A stretch of DNA of 64,000 nucleotides, taken from assembly GCA_017500935.1 (NCBI GenBank), contig JAFVXW010000011.1, positions 186,001 through 250,000 of the forward strand, given 5' to 3'. A model generated the notes under the pieces. That model did no database searches and was not told the origin of the DNA. It worked only from the letters and a program-made list of their open reading frames with translations. The DNA comes from Lachnospiraceae bacterium (GTDB lineage Bacteria > Bacillota > Clostridia > Lachnospirales > Lachnospiraceae). Position numbers and translations under genes: made by a program. Every line of letters begins with the position of its first letter. Within the stretch, counting starts at the first letter, position 1. Of this stretch, positions 16,574 to 24,447 are shown one piece after another.

Positions 16574-16699
16574 TTAAACATATTTGTTTAATAGCATTCT
16601 CATTATACTAAGCATATTTGCTTGCGTCAAGTGGCTTGCGAAAAAATATTAAACTTTTTTGTTTGGTATTTTCATTGACTGCACTAAGCATTTCTGCTA
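16574..16699. promoter_or_regulatory. Four operator-like palindromes between xis and the XRE gene
   Basis: Related sites: TTAAACATATTTGTTTAA (16574-16591), AAGCATATTTGCTT (16610-16623), AAACTTTTTTGTTT (16651-16664) and AAGCATTTCTGCTA (16686-16699). The pattern is AA(A/G)C, six bases, G(T/C)TT. The second lies exactly in the spacer of the int/xis promoter and the fourth in the spacer of the XRE promoter. XRE binding is the natural reading. Confidence 0.65.
16602..16630 (-). promoter_or_regulatory. Promoter of the xis-int operon
   Basis: On the minus strand TTGACG (16630-16625), a 17-bp spacer, then a perfect TATAAT (16607-16602). The spacer holds the palindrome 16610-16623. Confidence 0.75.
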
Positions 16700-16703
16700 T
16701 ACT
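16675..16703 (+). promoter_or_regulatory. Promoter of the XRE regulator gene
   Basis: TTGACT (16675-16680), a 17-bp spacer, then TATACT (16698-16703). An operator-like site fills the spacer, which suggests autoregulation. Confidence 0.75.
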
Positions 16704-16733
16704 GATTTCACTATATATAAGGAGCGATTGACT

Positions 16734-17264
16734 ATGGCTATCGGAGAAAGAATACATTTTTTCAGACTTATGCGTGGAATGACCCAAAAGTATCTCGGTA
16801 CAGCAGTTGGTTTTCCGGAGAGAAGCGCAGATGTGCGCCTGGCACAATACGAAACCGGTACTCGCACACCTAAAGCAGACCTTACAAGAGCATTGGCTCA
16901 AGTGCTTGACGTTTCACCGTATGCCCTCGATGTACCAGACATTGACACTTATACTGGTCTTATGCACACCTTATTTACCCTTGAGGATTTATATGGCCTT
17001 ACGATAAGCGACATTGATGGAGATATTTGTCTGAGAGTCAACAGAAAGAAAGGCAAAGACGCCTATCGATTACTTGATTTACTTCGTCCATGGAAAGAAC
17101 AGGCTGCTAAACTGTCTGCCGGAGAGATCAGTCAGGAGGAATACGATAAATGGCGTTATCACTACCCTGAATTTGATACCTCACATATTCGAGTAAAAGT
17201 TCCCTCTCAGGAACTCAGTGACTTCATCGTAAAAGCTTTAAAAGATCATCCAGATGACAAATAA
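16734..17264 (+). CDS. XRE-family repressor-like regulator (element A)
   Basis: 176 residues from ATG 16734, which has AAGGAG at good spacing; an upstream in-frame ATG at 16659 lies before the promoter and is rejected. The N-terminal XRE helix-turn-helix spans about 5-65 (ERIHFFRLMRGMTQKYLGTAVG ... LAQYETGTRTP). The C-terminal part contains EQAAKLSAGEISQEEYDKWRYHY, shared with the partial gene at 1-205. It is divergent from xis-int across a region with four palindromes, the layout of a lysogeny-type switch. Repression of xis-int is inferred. Confidence 0.85.
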   Translation: MAIGERIHFFRLMRGMTQKYLGTAVGFPERSADVRLAQYETGTRTPKADLTRALAQVLDVSPYALDVPDIDTYTGLMHTLFTLEDLYGLTISDIDGDICLRVNRKKGKDAYRLLDLLRPWKEQAAKLSAGEISQEEYDKWRYHYPEFDTSHIRVKVPSQELSDFIVKALKDHPDDK

Positions 17265-17340
17265 AGGATTTGATACTCTCAATCCTGTTGTTCCTATTTA
17301 CCTTGATTAAAAACATAACAAGCTGCATAAAAACACAAAA

Positions 17341-17380
17341 AAGCCCTTAGCTATGAGTTATTACCCACAGCTAAGGGCTT
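17341..17380 (+). terminator. Terminator after the XRE gene
   Basis: Perfect 12-bp stem AAGCCCTTAGCT/AGCTAAGGGCTT with a 16-base loop, followed by CTTAAT. A short A-run precedes it, so it may also work on the other strand. Confidence 0.7.
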
Positions 17381-17473
17381 CTTAATACGGATTTATTCGG
17401 TTCGGCAACCACCTATGATTATTCTCTTACTCCGAAACCATCGGATACCGAGAATAATGGTGCTTACCCACAA

Positions 17474-17495
17474 TGTTATCAAATTGTTATCAAAT
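17474..17495. repeat. Arm-type sites at the right end of element A
   Basis: TGTTATCAAAT twice in perfect tandem (17474-17484 and 17485-17495), beginning 78 bp before the att core. It has the same heptamer and 11-bp register as the cluster at 494-524. Confidence 0.55.
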
Positions 17496-17551
17496 CACGA
17501 TTCAAAATCCTTCAAACCCGCATAATTACTGGGTTTTTCGGCTTTTTCAAA

Positions 17552-17563
17552 TTATTCCCACTC
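17552..17563. other. att core at the guaA 3' end
   Basis: TTATTCCCACTC, the last four guaA codons (I/V-E-W-E region) with the stop, identical to 382-393. The 3' end of guaA is a well-known integration target for tyrosine integrases. Confidence 0.8.
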
Positions 17564-18553
17564 AATAGTGCCGATCGGCTTGGGAGTCAGATCCAGCAGC
17601 ACTCTGTTGATGCCTTCTACTTCATGAGTAATTCTGTAGGTGATGTGGTGCAGGATGGAGTAAGGAATTTCTTCGATGGTAGCGCTCATAGCGTCAGTGG
17701 TGTTGACAGCGCGGATGATCGCAGGCCAGCCTTCGTAACGGCTTTCGTCCTTAACGCCAACGCTCTTGATGTCCGGAACAGCGATGAAATACTGCCATAC
17801 CTTCTCGCTTAAGCCGTTCTTGTCGAACTCTTCGCGCAGGATCGCATCTGCTTCACGCAGTGCTTCCAGACGGTCGCGGGTGATAGCGCCCAGACAGCGT
17901 ACGCCAAGGCCGGGGCCGGGGAAGGGCTGACGGTAAACCATGGAGTGAGGAAGACCTAAAGCTTCGCCTACTACACGTACTTCGTCCTTGAATAACAGTT
18001 TGATGGGCTCAACCAGCTCAAAGTTAAGATCTTCAGGGAGACCGCCTACATTGTGGTGGGACTTAACTGCCTTCTTGCCTTCAGCTGCCTTGAAAGATTC
18101 CAGAATATCGGGATAAATGGTTCCCTGCGCAAGGAAAGTGATATCTTCCAGTTTTCTTGCTTCTTCTGCAAAAACGGTAATGAACTCTGCGCCGATGATC
18201 TTACGTTTGCGCTCGGGCTCGGAAACACCTGCCAGCAGACCCAGGAAATGATCGGTAGCGTCAACATAGATCAGGTTAGCATCAAGACCGTCCTTGAACA
18301 TCTTGATTACGCTCTCAGATTCATTCTTACGCATCAGACCATGGTTAACGTGTACACATACCAGCTGTTTGCCGATTGCCTTGATCAGAAGGGCTGCAAC
18401 TACAGAACTGTCTACGCCGCCGGATAATGCCAGAAGCACTTTCTTGTCGCCTACCTGTTTGCGCACAGCAGCAACCTGTTCGTCGATGAACTTATTAGCC
18501 AGTTCAAACGTTGTAATACGTTCCATCGTATCGGGTCTCTTATTAGAATCCAT
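17552..18553 (-). CDS. guaA: GMP synthase, ATP-PPase and dimerization domains only
   Basis: 333 residues. The PP-loop SGGVDSS (about 45-51), GTIYPDILES, KSHHNVGGLP and PFPGPGLGVR are the classic GuaA synthetase motifs; the end is TIEWE. It converts XMP to GMP using ATP and ammonia. The usual N-terminal glutamine amidotransferase domain (about 190 residues) is absent. The start has AGGAGG and its own promoter, so the gene is not simply cut. Ammonia must come from free ammonium or from a separate amidotransferase subunit encoded elsewhere. Integration at the 3' end keeps the reading frame intact. Confidence 0.9.
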   Translation of the reverse strand: MDSNKRPDTMERITTFELANKFIDEQVAAVRKQVGDKKVLLALSGGVDSSVVAALLIKAIGKQLVCVHVNHGLMRKNESESVIKMFKDGLDANLIYVDATDHFLGLLAGVSEPERKRKIIGAEFITVFAEEARKLEDITFLAQGTIYPDILESFKAAEGKKAVKSHHNVGGLPEDLNFELVEPIKLLFKDEVRVVGEALGLPHSMVYRQPFPGPGLGVRCLGAITRDRLEALREADAILREEFDKNGLSEKVWQYFIAVPDIKSVGVKDESRYEGWPAIIRAVNTTDAMSATIEEIPYSILHHITYRITHEVEGINRVLLDLTPKPIGTIEWE

Positions 18554-18621
18554 TTTCGATTCCTCCTCGCATAAAATATAAACATTAACGGGTTATAAAA
18601 CTCAATCCTTTAACAGAAAAT

Positions 18622-18650
18622 ATTATAAACAATCCTTTTTTAGAAATCAA
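18622..18650 (-). promoter_or_regulatory. guaA promoter
   Basis: Minus strand TTGATT (18650-18645), 17-bp spacer, TATAAT (18627-18622). The predicted leader is about 60 bases, too short for a purine riboswitch. Confidence 0.65.
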
Positions 18651-18740
18651 TTATTTTCTTGTATACAGAAAAGTTTTCTCAATTTTTCACAAAAGAATAC
18701 CCGTAAAAATAATTTTTTACCGACAATTTACTCTCATATA

Positions 18741-18769
18741 TCGACACAGCGACAAGAAGCATTTATAAT
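18741..18769 (+). promoter_or_regulatory. Promoter of the two-component operon
   Basis: TCGACA (18741-18746), 17-bp spacer, TATAAT (18764-18769), about 30 bases before the response-regulator start. Confidence 0.65.
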
Positions 18770-18797
18770 TGAAATAATAAATGCAGGTAGGTAGCTT

Positions 18798-20342
18798 ATG
18801 TATCAGGTTGTTATTGCAGAAGATGAATTTTTTGTACGTCTTGGAATCAAGAGCAGTGTTGCGTGGGAAGAGAATGATATGCAGGTAGTCTGCGATGTCG
18901 GCAACGGCGCAGACGCCTGGGAATTTATCCGTCAGAATCCGCCCGACATTCTGCTCACCGATCTTCGTATGCCTCAGATGGACGGGGAACAGCTGATCGA
19001 GAACATTGCCCGCGAGGGGCTGAATACTTACATCATCGTCATCACCTGTCTGGAAGAATTCCGCATGGTCCAGAAGATGATGTCTTTTGGCGTGCGCGAT
19101 TATCTGTTAAAAGCGACCATGACCGAAGCAGAGATCAGCGCCAGTGTTTTAAAGGCAAAACAGGAACTTGATAAAAAGCAGACCGCTGTCCCCAGCCGCC
19201 CCACGCAAAAACAGCAGTTATCTTCCCTGCTGCATTCTTTTCTGACAGCTCCCGGTCAGTATGATGAAGTCAGAGAGCTGCTTCTTTCCCGCGGCATTCC
19301 GGAATCACTTTTTAAGCATACCACTGCCGTGTTAGGCATTATCGATGACACCAATGATGCCCTGTACAATTCCGAGCAGGCCGTAAACGGCAATATTCTC
19401 CAGAACCTGCTTGAGATTCTGGAGCATGATCTGTCCTCAGAACACTGTATTACGCTGGCTCTGGATTCCCAGCGTTTTCTGATGCTGCTTTTCTCCCGTT
19501 CTGCCCGTGCAGAAATCCACGAGAAGCTTCATTGTGTGCGCAAAGAGAGCGCCGATTACCTGAATCTGCGTTTTTCCATGCTGACAGCTCCCGATATTTA
19601 TATAGAAGATCTTCCCGGAATCTATGACAGACTTTCTGCCCTGTCCCAGAAACACTACCTGCATGGCAGCAACAGCCTGATCAGCACAGCAGATTCTTAC
19701 AGTCCTGACATTGCGCATATCTGCGGTCCTTTAAATGAATACCGTGACTGGTTCGGCGAAGCCTGCGGTCCCAGCGCTGCGGTACGTTTCCAGATCTGTC
19801 TGGACAACATCGCAGAGCGTTCCGTGATCTCCCAGGAGGAAATGCTGTATTCACTGTTAAATCTCACGCATCTGATCGGCAGTTATTTTGATTCCCCTCT
19901 GGAAAGACTCAGACGCCAGTGTGAAACCACCATTTTAAACCGTCCCTATTTAAATGATGCGGTTGCTTCTCTGGATCTGTTTTTAAATGCCTGCCGTCAG
20001 CACCAGCAGATCGTGCAGGTCAGCAGCCGTCCGGAGATCCGAGCGATCCTTACCTATATCCATGAAAACCTGTCAGATCCGGATCTGACTTTAAATGCGG
20101 TTGCCAGACATGTGGGACTGAGCGAAACCTATCTTTCCTCCCTGTTCCACGCAGAGGTCAGACAGTCCTTCCGCAAATATCTGACCCATGTCAGAATTGA
20201 AACCGCCAAGCATCTTCTGGAAGATACCAATGAAAAAATCAGCAATATCGCCCTGATGACCGGTTTTTCCGACGAAGGATACTTTTCCAGAGTCTTTAAA
20301 AAAGTAACCGATATTTCCCCCAAAGACTGGAGAAATCTATGA
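18798..20342 (+). CDS. YesN-type response regulator (REC + AraC HTH)
   Basis: 514 residues. The receiver domain (1-120) has acidic residues E8/D9, phospho-acceptor D55 (ILLTDLRMP) and K107 (YLLKA). A middle linker region of about 280 residues follows, then two C-terminal AraC helix-turn-helix motifs (about 415-514; LNAVARHVGLSETYLSSLFH and ISNIALMTGFSDEGYFSRVFKK). It is cytoplasmic and DNA-binding. The stop overlaps the histidine kinase start by four bases. Such pairs usually switch on neighbouring sugar ABC transporters and glycosidases; the LplABC-type importer at 47.7-51.4 kb is the likely target. Confidence 0.9.
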   Translation: MYQVVIAEDEFFVRLGIKSSVAWEENDMQVVCDVGNGADAWEFIRQNPPDILLTDLRMPQMDGEQLIENIAREGLNTYIIVITCLEEFRMVQKMMSFGVRDYLLKATMTEAEISASVLKAKQELDKKQTAVPSRPTQKQQLSSLLHSFLTAPGQYDEVRELLLSRGIPESLFKHTTAVLGIIDDTNDALYNSEQAVNGNILQNLLEILEHDLSSEHCITLALDSQRFLMLLFSRSARAEIHEKLHCVRKESADYLNLRFSMLTAPDIYIEDLPGIYDRLSALSQKHYLHGSNSLISTADSYSPDIAHICGPLNEYRDWFGEACGPSAAVRFQICLDNIAERSVISQEEMLYSLLNLTHLIGSYFDSPLERLRRQCETTILNRPYLNDAVASLDLFLNACRQHQQIVQVSSRPEIRAILTYIHENLSDPDLTLNAVARHVGLSETYLSSLFHAEVRQSFRKYLTHVRIETAKHLLEDTNEKISNIALMTGFSDEGYFSRVFKKVTDISPKDWRNL

Positions 20343-22105
20343 AACACCAGAAAAGCGGCTGCAAAAGCCTGTTAAAAACCTTCAACAAATCCATCTTTCT
20401 GGCTCACCTGTGCGTATTAGCCCTGTCTTTGCTGTTAAGCTTTACCGTGCTGCTTTCCGTATCCAGGAAACAGTATATCCGCCAGAGTCAGGCAAGCATG
20501 GATCTTTTGGTTTTACAGTTGGAAAGCCTTTCCGAAAACCTGATCACGATCCGCAACAACCTGTTGGTTGATAACGCCTTCTGCGAATATCTTTCCACCC
20601 CGCGCAAACAGACCGTTGCCGATACCAAGCTGCAGAACGAAATCAACAACCAACTTTCCTCGCTGATCCTTTCCAACCACTACATCGATTCCTTTGCAGT
20701 TTACCAGGGGGAATCCACTGTTTTAAATATTTCCTCCGATAACCGTATCATCAGTCCGCAGTCCCGCACCTCCATGGTTCTGCAGCAGATGCCGGTCTAT
20801 CAGAGCGTTTCCAAATCCCGTCTGACCTGGGGCGGCATCCGCAAATACACAGACCTTCTGCCCTCTTATTATGATGCCTACTACGCCGAGGGCGGATCCA
20901 GAAAAATCATCCCGCTTCTTCTTTCCCTTGGCAATCTTTCACCCGACCGCCAGCATTCCGTTCTTGCTGCCAATATTCCGTTATCCTATCTGGAAATGGT
21001 TTTTGACCAGAATGTTCCTGCCGGCTGTTTTGCTTCCCTTTATGACGGTTCAGGAGATCTGCTCTACACAAATGCTAAATCCAACAAGCACCACAGACTG
21101 GATTCCGTGATCGAAAGTCCTTTAAATTACAGTAACTGGCAGGTAAAGATCACCATTCCTTTTTCTGTCTTTTTCCATAATGTCAGTATGCTGCTTGTCA
21201 CTGCATTCTGCATCTTTTTAGGATCCAGTCTTTTGGTATCTGCCATCAGCACCTACATCGGCCGCAAGCTGCTCAATCCTTTTCAGGATATCATTGCGCA
21301 GATGGATGAAATCCGCAGTGAAAATCTGGAGCAGCGCATCTCTGCCCAGCAGTACACGGAGTTAAACAACCTGACAGACCACTTCAACAATCTGATGGAC
21401 CGTGTCCAGCATCTGATCAAGGTTACCCAGAATTATGCCGAAGAAAAACGTGTTCTGGAGGTGCAGGCGCTGCAGTCCCAGATCAATCCGCATTTTGTCT
21501 ATAATTCCCTTACCACGATCCGCTGGATGGCTTCCATGGCCAGATCCGAAAATGTCTGCCAGGCACTGCTTTCTTTAAGCAACACCCTGCGCCCGATCTT
21601 TTCTGATTCCAGCACCTTCTGGTCCTTAAATGCCGAACAGAATTTCCTTGAAAACTACTGTTCCATCATGGGATACCGCATCGGATATAAGACCCGGCTC
21701 ATCTTTGAAATCCCGGATTCTTTTGCCGAAATCATGGTACCGCGCTTCATCCTGCAGCCTATCGTGGAAAATTCGCTGATACACGGTCTTTCCACCGTTT
21801 ACGATGATTCCTCCCGCGAGATCCGGATCACGGCGGCACAAAACGGTCCTTTCCTGGAACTGCACATTACCGACAACGGCATCGGCGTTCCCGAAGAAAA
21901 ACGGCTCCGGATGAATAGCGATTTTGAAAAAAGCATTCCGCTGCACACCACCACCAACCTTGGCAAACACAGCATCGGTCTTTACAACGTTAACCGCCGT
22001 CTGCAGCTGCAGTACGGGGAAGGCTCCGGCCTTCGTTTTCTGGAAACCCAAAGCGGCACCTGTGTGCGGATGCGGCTGCTCTTACCGGACAAAAATAATG
22101 TTTAA
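20339..22105 (+). CDS. YesM-type sensor histidine kinase
   Basis: 588 residues. Transmembrane helices lie at about 19-41 and 283-306, with an extracellular sensor region (dCache-like) between them. A HAMP domain (about 306-360) is followed by the HisKA_7TM-type phosphoacceptor H385 in LQSQINPHFVYNSL, then an ATPase domain with N-box IVENSLIHG and G-box DNGIGVPEE. It senses an extracellular sugar or a binding-protein complex and phosphorylates the regulator encoded just upstream. Start and regulator stop overlap (ATGA), so expression is coupled. Confidence 0.9.
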   Translation: MKHQKSGCKSLLKTFNKSIFLAHLCVLALSLLLSFTVLLSVSRKQYIRQSQASMDLLVLQLESLSENLITIRNNLLVDNAFCEYLSTPRKQTVADTKLQNEINNQLSSLILSNHYIDSFAVYQGESTVLNISSDNRIISPQSRTSMVLQQMPVYQSVSKSRLTWGGIRKYTDLLPSYYDAYYAEGGSRKIIPLLLSLGNLSPDRQHSVLAANIPLSYLEMVFDQNVPAGCFASLYDGSGDLLYTNAKSNKHHRLDSVIESPLNYSNWQVKITIPFSVFFHNVSMLLVTAFCIFLGSSLLVSAISTYIGRKLLNPFQDIIAQMDEIRSENLEQRISAQQYTELNNLTDHFNNLMDRVQHLIKVTQNYAEEKRVLEVQALQSQINPHFVYNSLTTIRWMASMARSENVCQALLSLSNTLRPIFSDSSTFWSLNAEQNFLENYCSIMGYRIGYKTRLIFEIPDSFAEIMVPRFILQPIVENSLIHGLSTVYDDSSREIRITAAQNGPFLELHITDNGIGVPEEKRLRMNSDFEKSIPLHTTTNLGKHSIGLYNVNRRLQLQYGEGSGLRFLETQSGTCVRMRLLLPDKNNV

Positions 22106-22182
22106 TTGAACATTCTCCTCCTTTCTTCCGTTCCATTATTGTGTTACACTAAACACAGTACATCCCGGAAAGGAGAATCCGT

Positions 22183-22941
22183 ATGACCAGCAGCCAAAGA
22201 CGAGAAAAAATCCTCAATTGCCTCCACCGCCAGAAATCTGTCTCTGTTAATGTTCTGATCGAGATGTTCGGCGTTTCGGGCATGACCATCCGGAGAGACT
22301 TAAACTATCTGGTGGAACACGGTCTTGTCACCCGCGCCTACGGAAAAGTATCTCTGGCAGAGGCTTATTCCTATGAATCCACCTTCGACACCCGCGAAGT
22401 GAAAAATCTGTATGAAAAACAGCAGATCGCTGCACGGGCGCTTTCCTTATTAAAAGAGTGCGATACCGTGTTTATAGACGGCTCCACCACCTGCAGTGAA
22501 CTGGCCCGGCTGATCCCGCAAAACAGCAGTATCACCGTGTATACCAACAGCATTGCTTCTTTTATGATCCTGCGTCACCTCCCCAGCATCCGCCTTTTTT
22601 TCATCGGCGGTTTTCTGGCACCTGACCGCAATACCGTTGACGGTACGGAATCGCTTTCCATTGCCAGAGACATTTTCGTGGATGCCGCCTTTATTTCCTG
22701 CAGCGGTTTTTCCCGGGAGGAGATCGTCAACAGCGGAAGCTCCGGTTCCCACTTAAAATCCATCATGTTAAAAAATGCCCACAGACGCTACCTGCTTGCC
22801 GACCACACCAAACAGGATATCAAAGGGCTGTATCATTTGAGTACCTGGCAGGATATCGACACCCTGATCACAGACCGGCCGCTTTCCAAAGACTTTGCGG
22901 CATTTCTGCAGTCTGCCGGTGTATCCATCCTGACTGCATGA
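22183..22941 (+). CDS. DeoR-family transcriptional repressor
   Basis: 252 residues. The N-terminal winged HTH (about 3-57; VSVNVLIEMFGVSGMTIRRDLNYLVEHGLV) is followed by a DeoRC sensor fold (IDGSTTCSELARLIP, FFIGGFLAPDRNTVDG, YLLADHTKQD). These proteins bind sugar phosphates and repress sugar catabolic operons. AAAGGAG lies ahead of the ATG. It stands between the two-component genes and the catabolic operon beginning at 23146, which is its probable target. Confidence 0.9.
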   Translation: MTSSQRREKILNCLHRQKSVSVNVLIEMFGVSGMTIRRDLNYLVEHGLVTRAYGKVSLAEAYSYESTFDTREVKNLYEKQQIAARALSLLKECDTVFIDGSTTCSELARLIPQNSSITVYTNSIASFMILRHLPSIRLFFIGGFLAPDRNTVDGTESLSIARDIFVDAAFISCSGFSREEIVNSGSSGSHLKSIMLKNAHRRYLLADHTKQDIKGLYHLSTWQDIDTLITDRPLSKDFAAFLQSAGVSILTA

Positions 22942-22960
22942 TCCCATAAGACACTTACAG

Positions 22961-23018
22961 CATCCTGCCTGCATTGACCGCTTCTGCGGTTTTGCTTTAC
23001 CGGCAGGATGTTTTTTTC
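22961..23018 (+). terminator. Terminator after the DeoR gene
   Basis: Stem CATCCTGCC/GGCAGGATG with a larger loop that holds a second small hairpin (ACCGCTTCTGCGGT), followed by seven Ts. Confidence 0.75.
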
Positions 23019-23052
23019 TTTCTGTACTCTGTTCAAATAAACACCTGCTGCA

Positions 23053-23082
23053 TTGACGGTGTGCACTTATGTCAATACTATA
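23053..23082 (+). promoter_or_regulatory. Candidate promoter of the catabolic operon
   Basis: TTGACG at 23053-23058 with an AT-rich ACTATAAAAT about 18-20 bases further. The spacing is not ideal. TTGAC and GTCAA also form a short inverted repeat that could be an operator. Confidence 0.35.
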
Positions 23083-23145
23083 AAATCAAGAACATTTGGC
23101 ACCTGTAATCTTATTTTTCCCACAATAATATAGGAGGTTTTCAGC

Positions 23146-24435
23146 ATGAAAAACCGCAACGATTACACACTTGTTACCGATCCTGCAAAGATCATTGAAC
23201 TGGTAAATAAAGAATTTGAACGCACCGGCGGCATCTTCCGTCTGGCTCCCGCATGGGTAGGAAGACCCGGCATCATCAAGCCCGGCAGACGCTTAAAACT
23301 GCTCAATGACTATCTGCGCAACGATATCGCAGTCAATGAGCGCTGGTTTTCTTCCGTTACCTATTCCGACAACGGCGTTTACAATCCCATCTGTCCGCCC
23401 GACCACGGTTTGAGTTACATGCTCATCGACAATTACCGCATTCTGTTCCGTGAGGCCATCGAACTTTGCGGCGATCTGATCCTGGGCGAAGGCAGAAAGT
23501 GGGACATTCTGCCCAAGTTTTTTGACAACTGGGAAAGAATCCCCAACCATATCCACCCCTGTGACAATCACATCGAAGAAGGCAAGGTCGGCAAGCCCGA
23601 ATCCTACCACTTCCCCGTGGAACTGAACATGGACAGAAATGCCCAGGCTTACACCGCAGTGGGCGTGGACCCTTCCTTAAGCGATGCGCAGGTTAAAAAT
23701 TATCTGATGCAGTATTTTAAGGGCGACAACCGCCTCACAGACATCAGCAATATCGTTAATCTCATTCCCGGCACCGGCTACTATATGCCTCCCTGCACGC
23801 TTCATGCGCCCGGCTCTTTGCTGACCTATGAGCTGCAGTGTGCAAGTGACGTATCCTGTATCCCGGAATCCCGCGTAAACGATATGCCCATGCCCTCCGA
23901 CATGATCGACAGAGATCTTCCCGTTAAAATAGAAACAGACGGTTTCGAGGCAGTCTGCGATTACATTCTTTCCATGCTCCGCTGTCCCGATTCCGGCAAC
24001 GGTGCCGCATTCCGCAGCGAATACTTCCGTCCTCCTGTTAAGATTCGCTGCGAAGAGGGCGGTACGCAGGAATATGTTATCTACAGAACCGGCCGCGCAA
24101 GCGAAGAAAAAAATCCCGACCTTTACAGCGCAAAGAAAACCGTTGTCAGCTCCGAACTGACCCTGAATGAAAACGGTGCTTTCGGCACCATCGTCCTTGG
24201 CGGCTACGGCAGCTTCACCGTTCCCGGCAAAGAAAGCGTTATCGTGGAAAACGTTGCTCTTTATGAAAATATCGACCAGATCGGCATGGATGAAGTGTTT
24301 GTTTCCGCATCTGCTGCAAAGAATCTGAAAGTTACCTGTATCAGCGACAGCCAGCTTCGTTTCTACCAGCACTTTGCTTCCGACACCAATCCCGAATCCC
24401 AGAGTCTGGATGTGCCTGAATTTATCACTTTTTAG
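23146..24435 (+). CDS. Cupin-fold sugar isomerase-like protein (mannose-6-phosphate isomerase type)
   Basis: 429 residues. Metal-binding-like motifs read NHIHPCDNH (about 145-153) and ESYHFP, followed by GTGYYMPPCTLHAPGS. These resemble the H-x-H ... E ... H arrangement of class I phosphomannose isomerase/cupin enzymes. The C-terminal part (about 330-429) is a second beta-rich domain. AGGAGG precedes the ATG. It is the first gene of a six-gene operon of dehydrogenases, epimerase, kinase and SIS isomerase, so aldose-ketose isomerization is a sensible guess. Exact substrate unknown; it is long for the family. Confidence 0.65.
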   Translation: MKNRNDYTLVTDPAKIIELVNKEFERTGGIFRLAPAWVGRPGIIKPGRRLKLLNDYLRNDIAVNERWFSSVTYSDNGVYNPICPPDHGLSYMLIDNYRILFREAIELCGDLILGEGRKWDILPKFFDNWERIPNHIHPCDNHIEEGKVGKPESYHFPVELNMDRNAQAYTAVGVDPSLSDAQVKNYLMQYFKGDNRLTDISNIVNLIPGTGYYMPPCTLHAPGSLLTYELQCASDVSCIPESRVNDMPMPSDMIDRDLPVKIETDGFEAVCDYILSMLRCPDSGNGAAFRSEYFRPPVKIRCEEGGTQEYVIYRTGRASEEKNPDLYSAKKTVVSSELTLNENGAFGTIVLGGYGSFTVPGKESVIVENVALYENIDQIGMDEVFVSASAAKNLKVTCISDSQLRFYQHFASDTNPESQSLDVPEFITF

Positions 24436-24447
24436 GAGAATACCCTC

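Larger units (their letters stand above)
394..17551. mobile_element. Integrative and mobilizable element A, inserted at the guaA 3' end
   Basis: About 17.2 kb between two copies of the 12-bp guaA tail. Integration module: tyrosine integrase, excisionase and XRE repressor next to guaA. Mobilization and replication module: MobC-like protein, CHC2 primase, D5-type helicase, oriT-like hairpins and relaxase. Cargo at the far end: GNAT genes, a phosphoesterase/ATPase operon, a DUF1016 nuclease and SIR2-HerA. No VirB4, VirB6 or coupling-protein gene is present, so it appears mobilizable but not self-transmissible. Both ends carry TGTTATC repeats in 11-bp register. The cargo is visibly richer in AT than the chromosome right of guaA. 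Confidence 0.85.

Noticed and set aside
394-17551. Self-transmissible conjugative element or prophage
   Set aside because: There are no type IV secretion, coupling-protein, capsid, terminase or lysis genes. Relaxase and MobC alone fit a mobilizable element.
18554-18797. Purine riboswitch upstream of guaA
   Set aside because: The promoter at 18622-18650 leaves a leader of only about 60 bases and no aptamer-like conserved core is visible.
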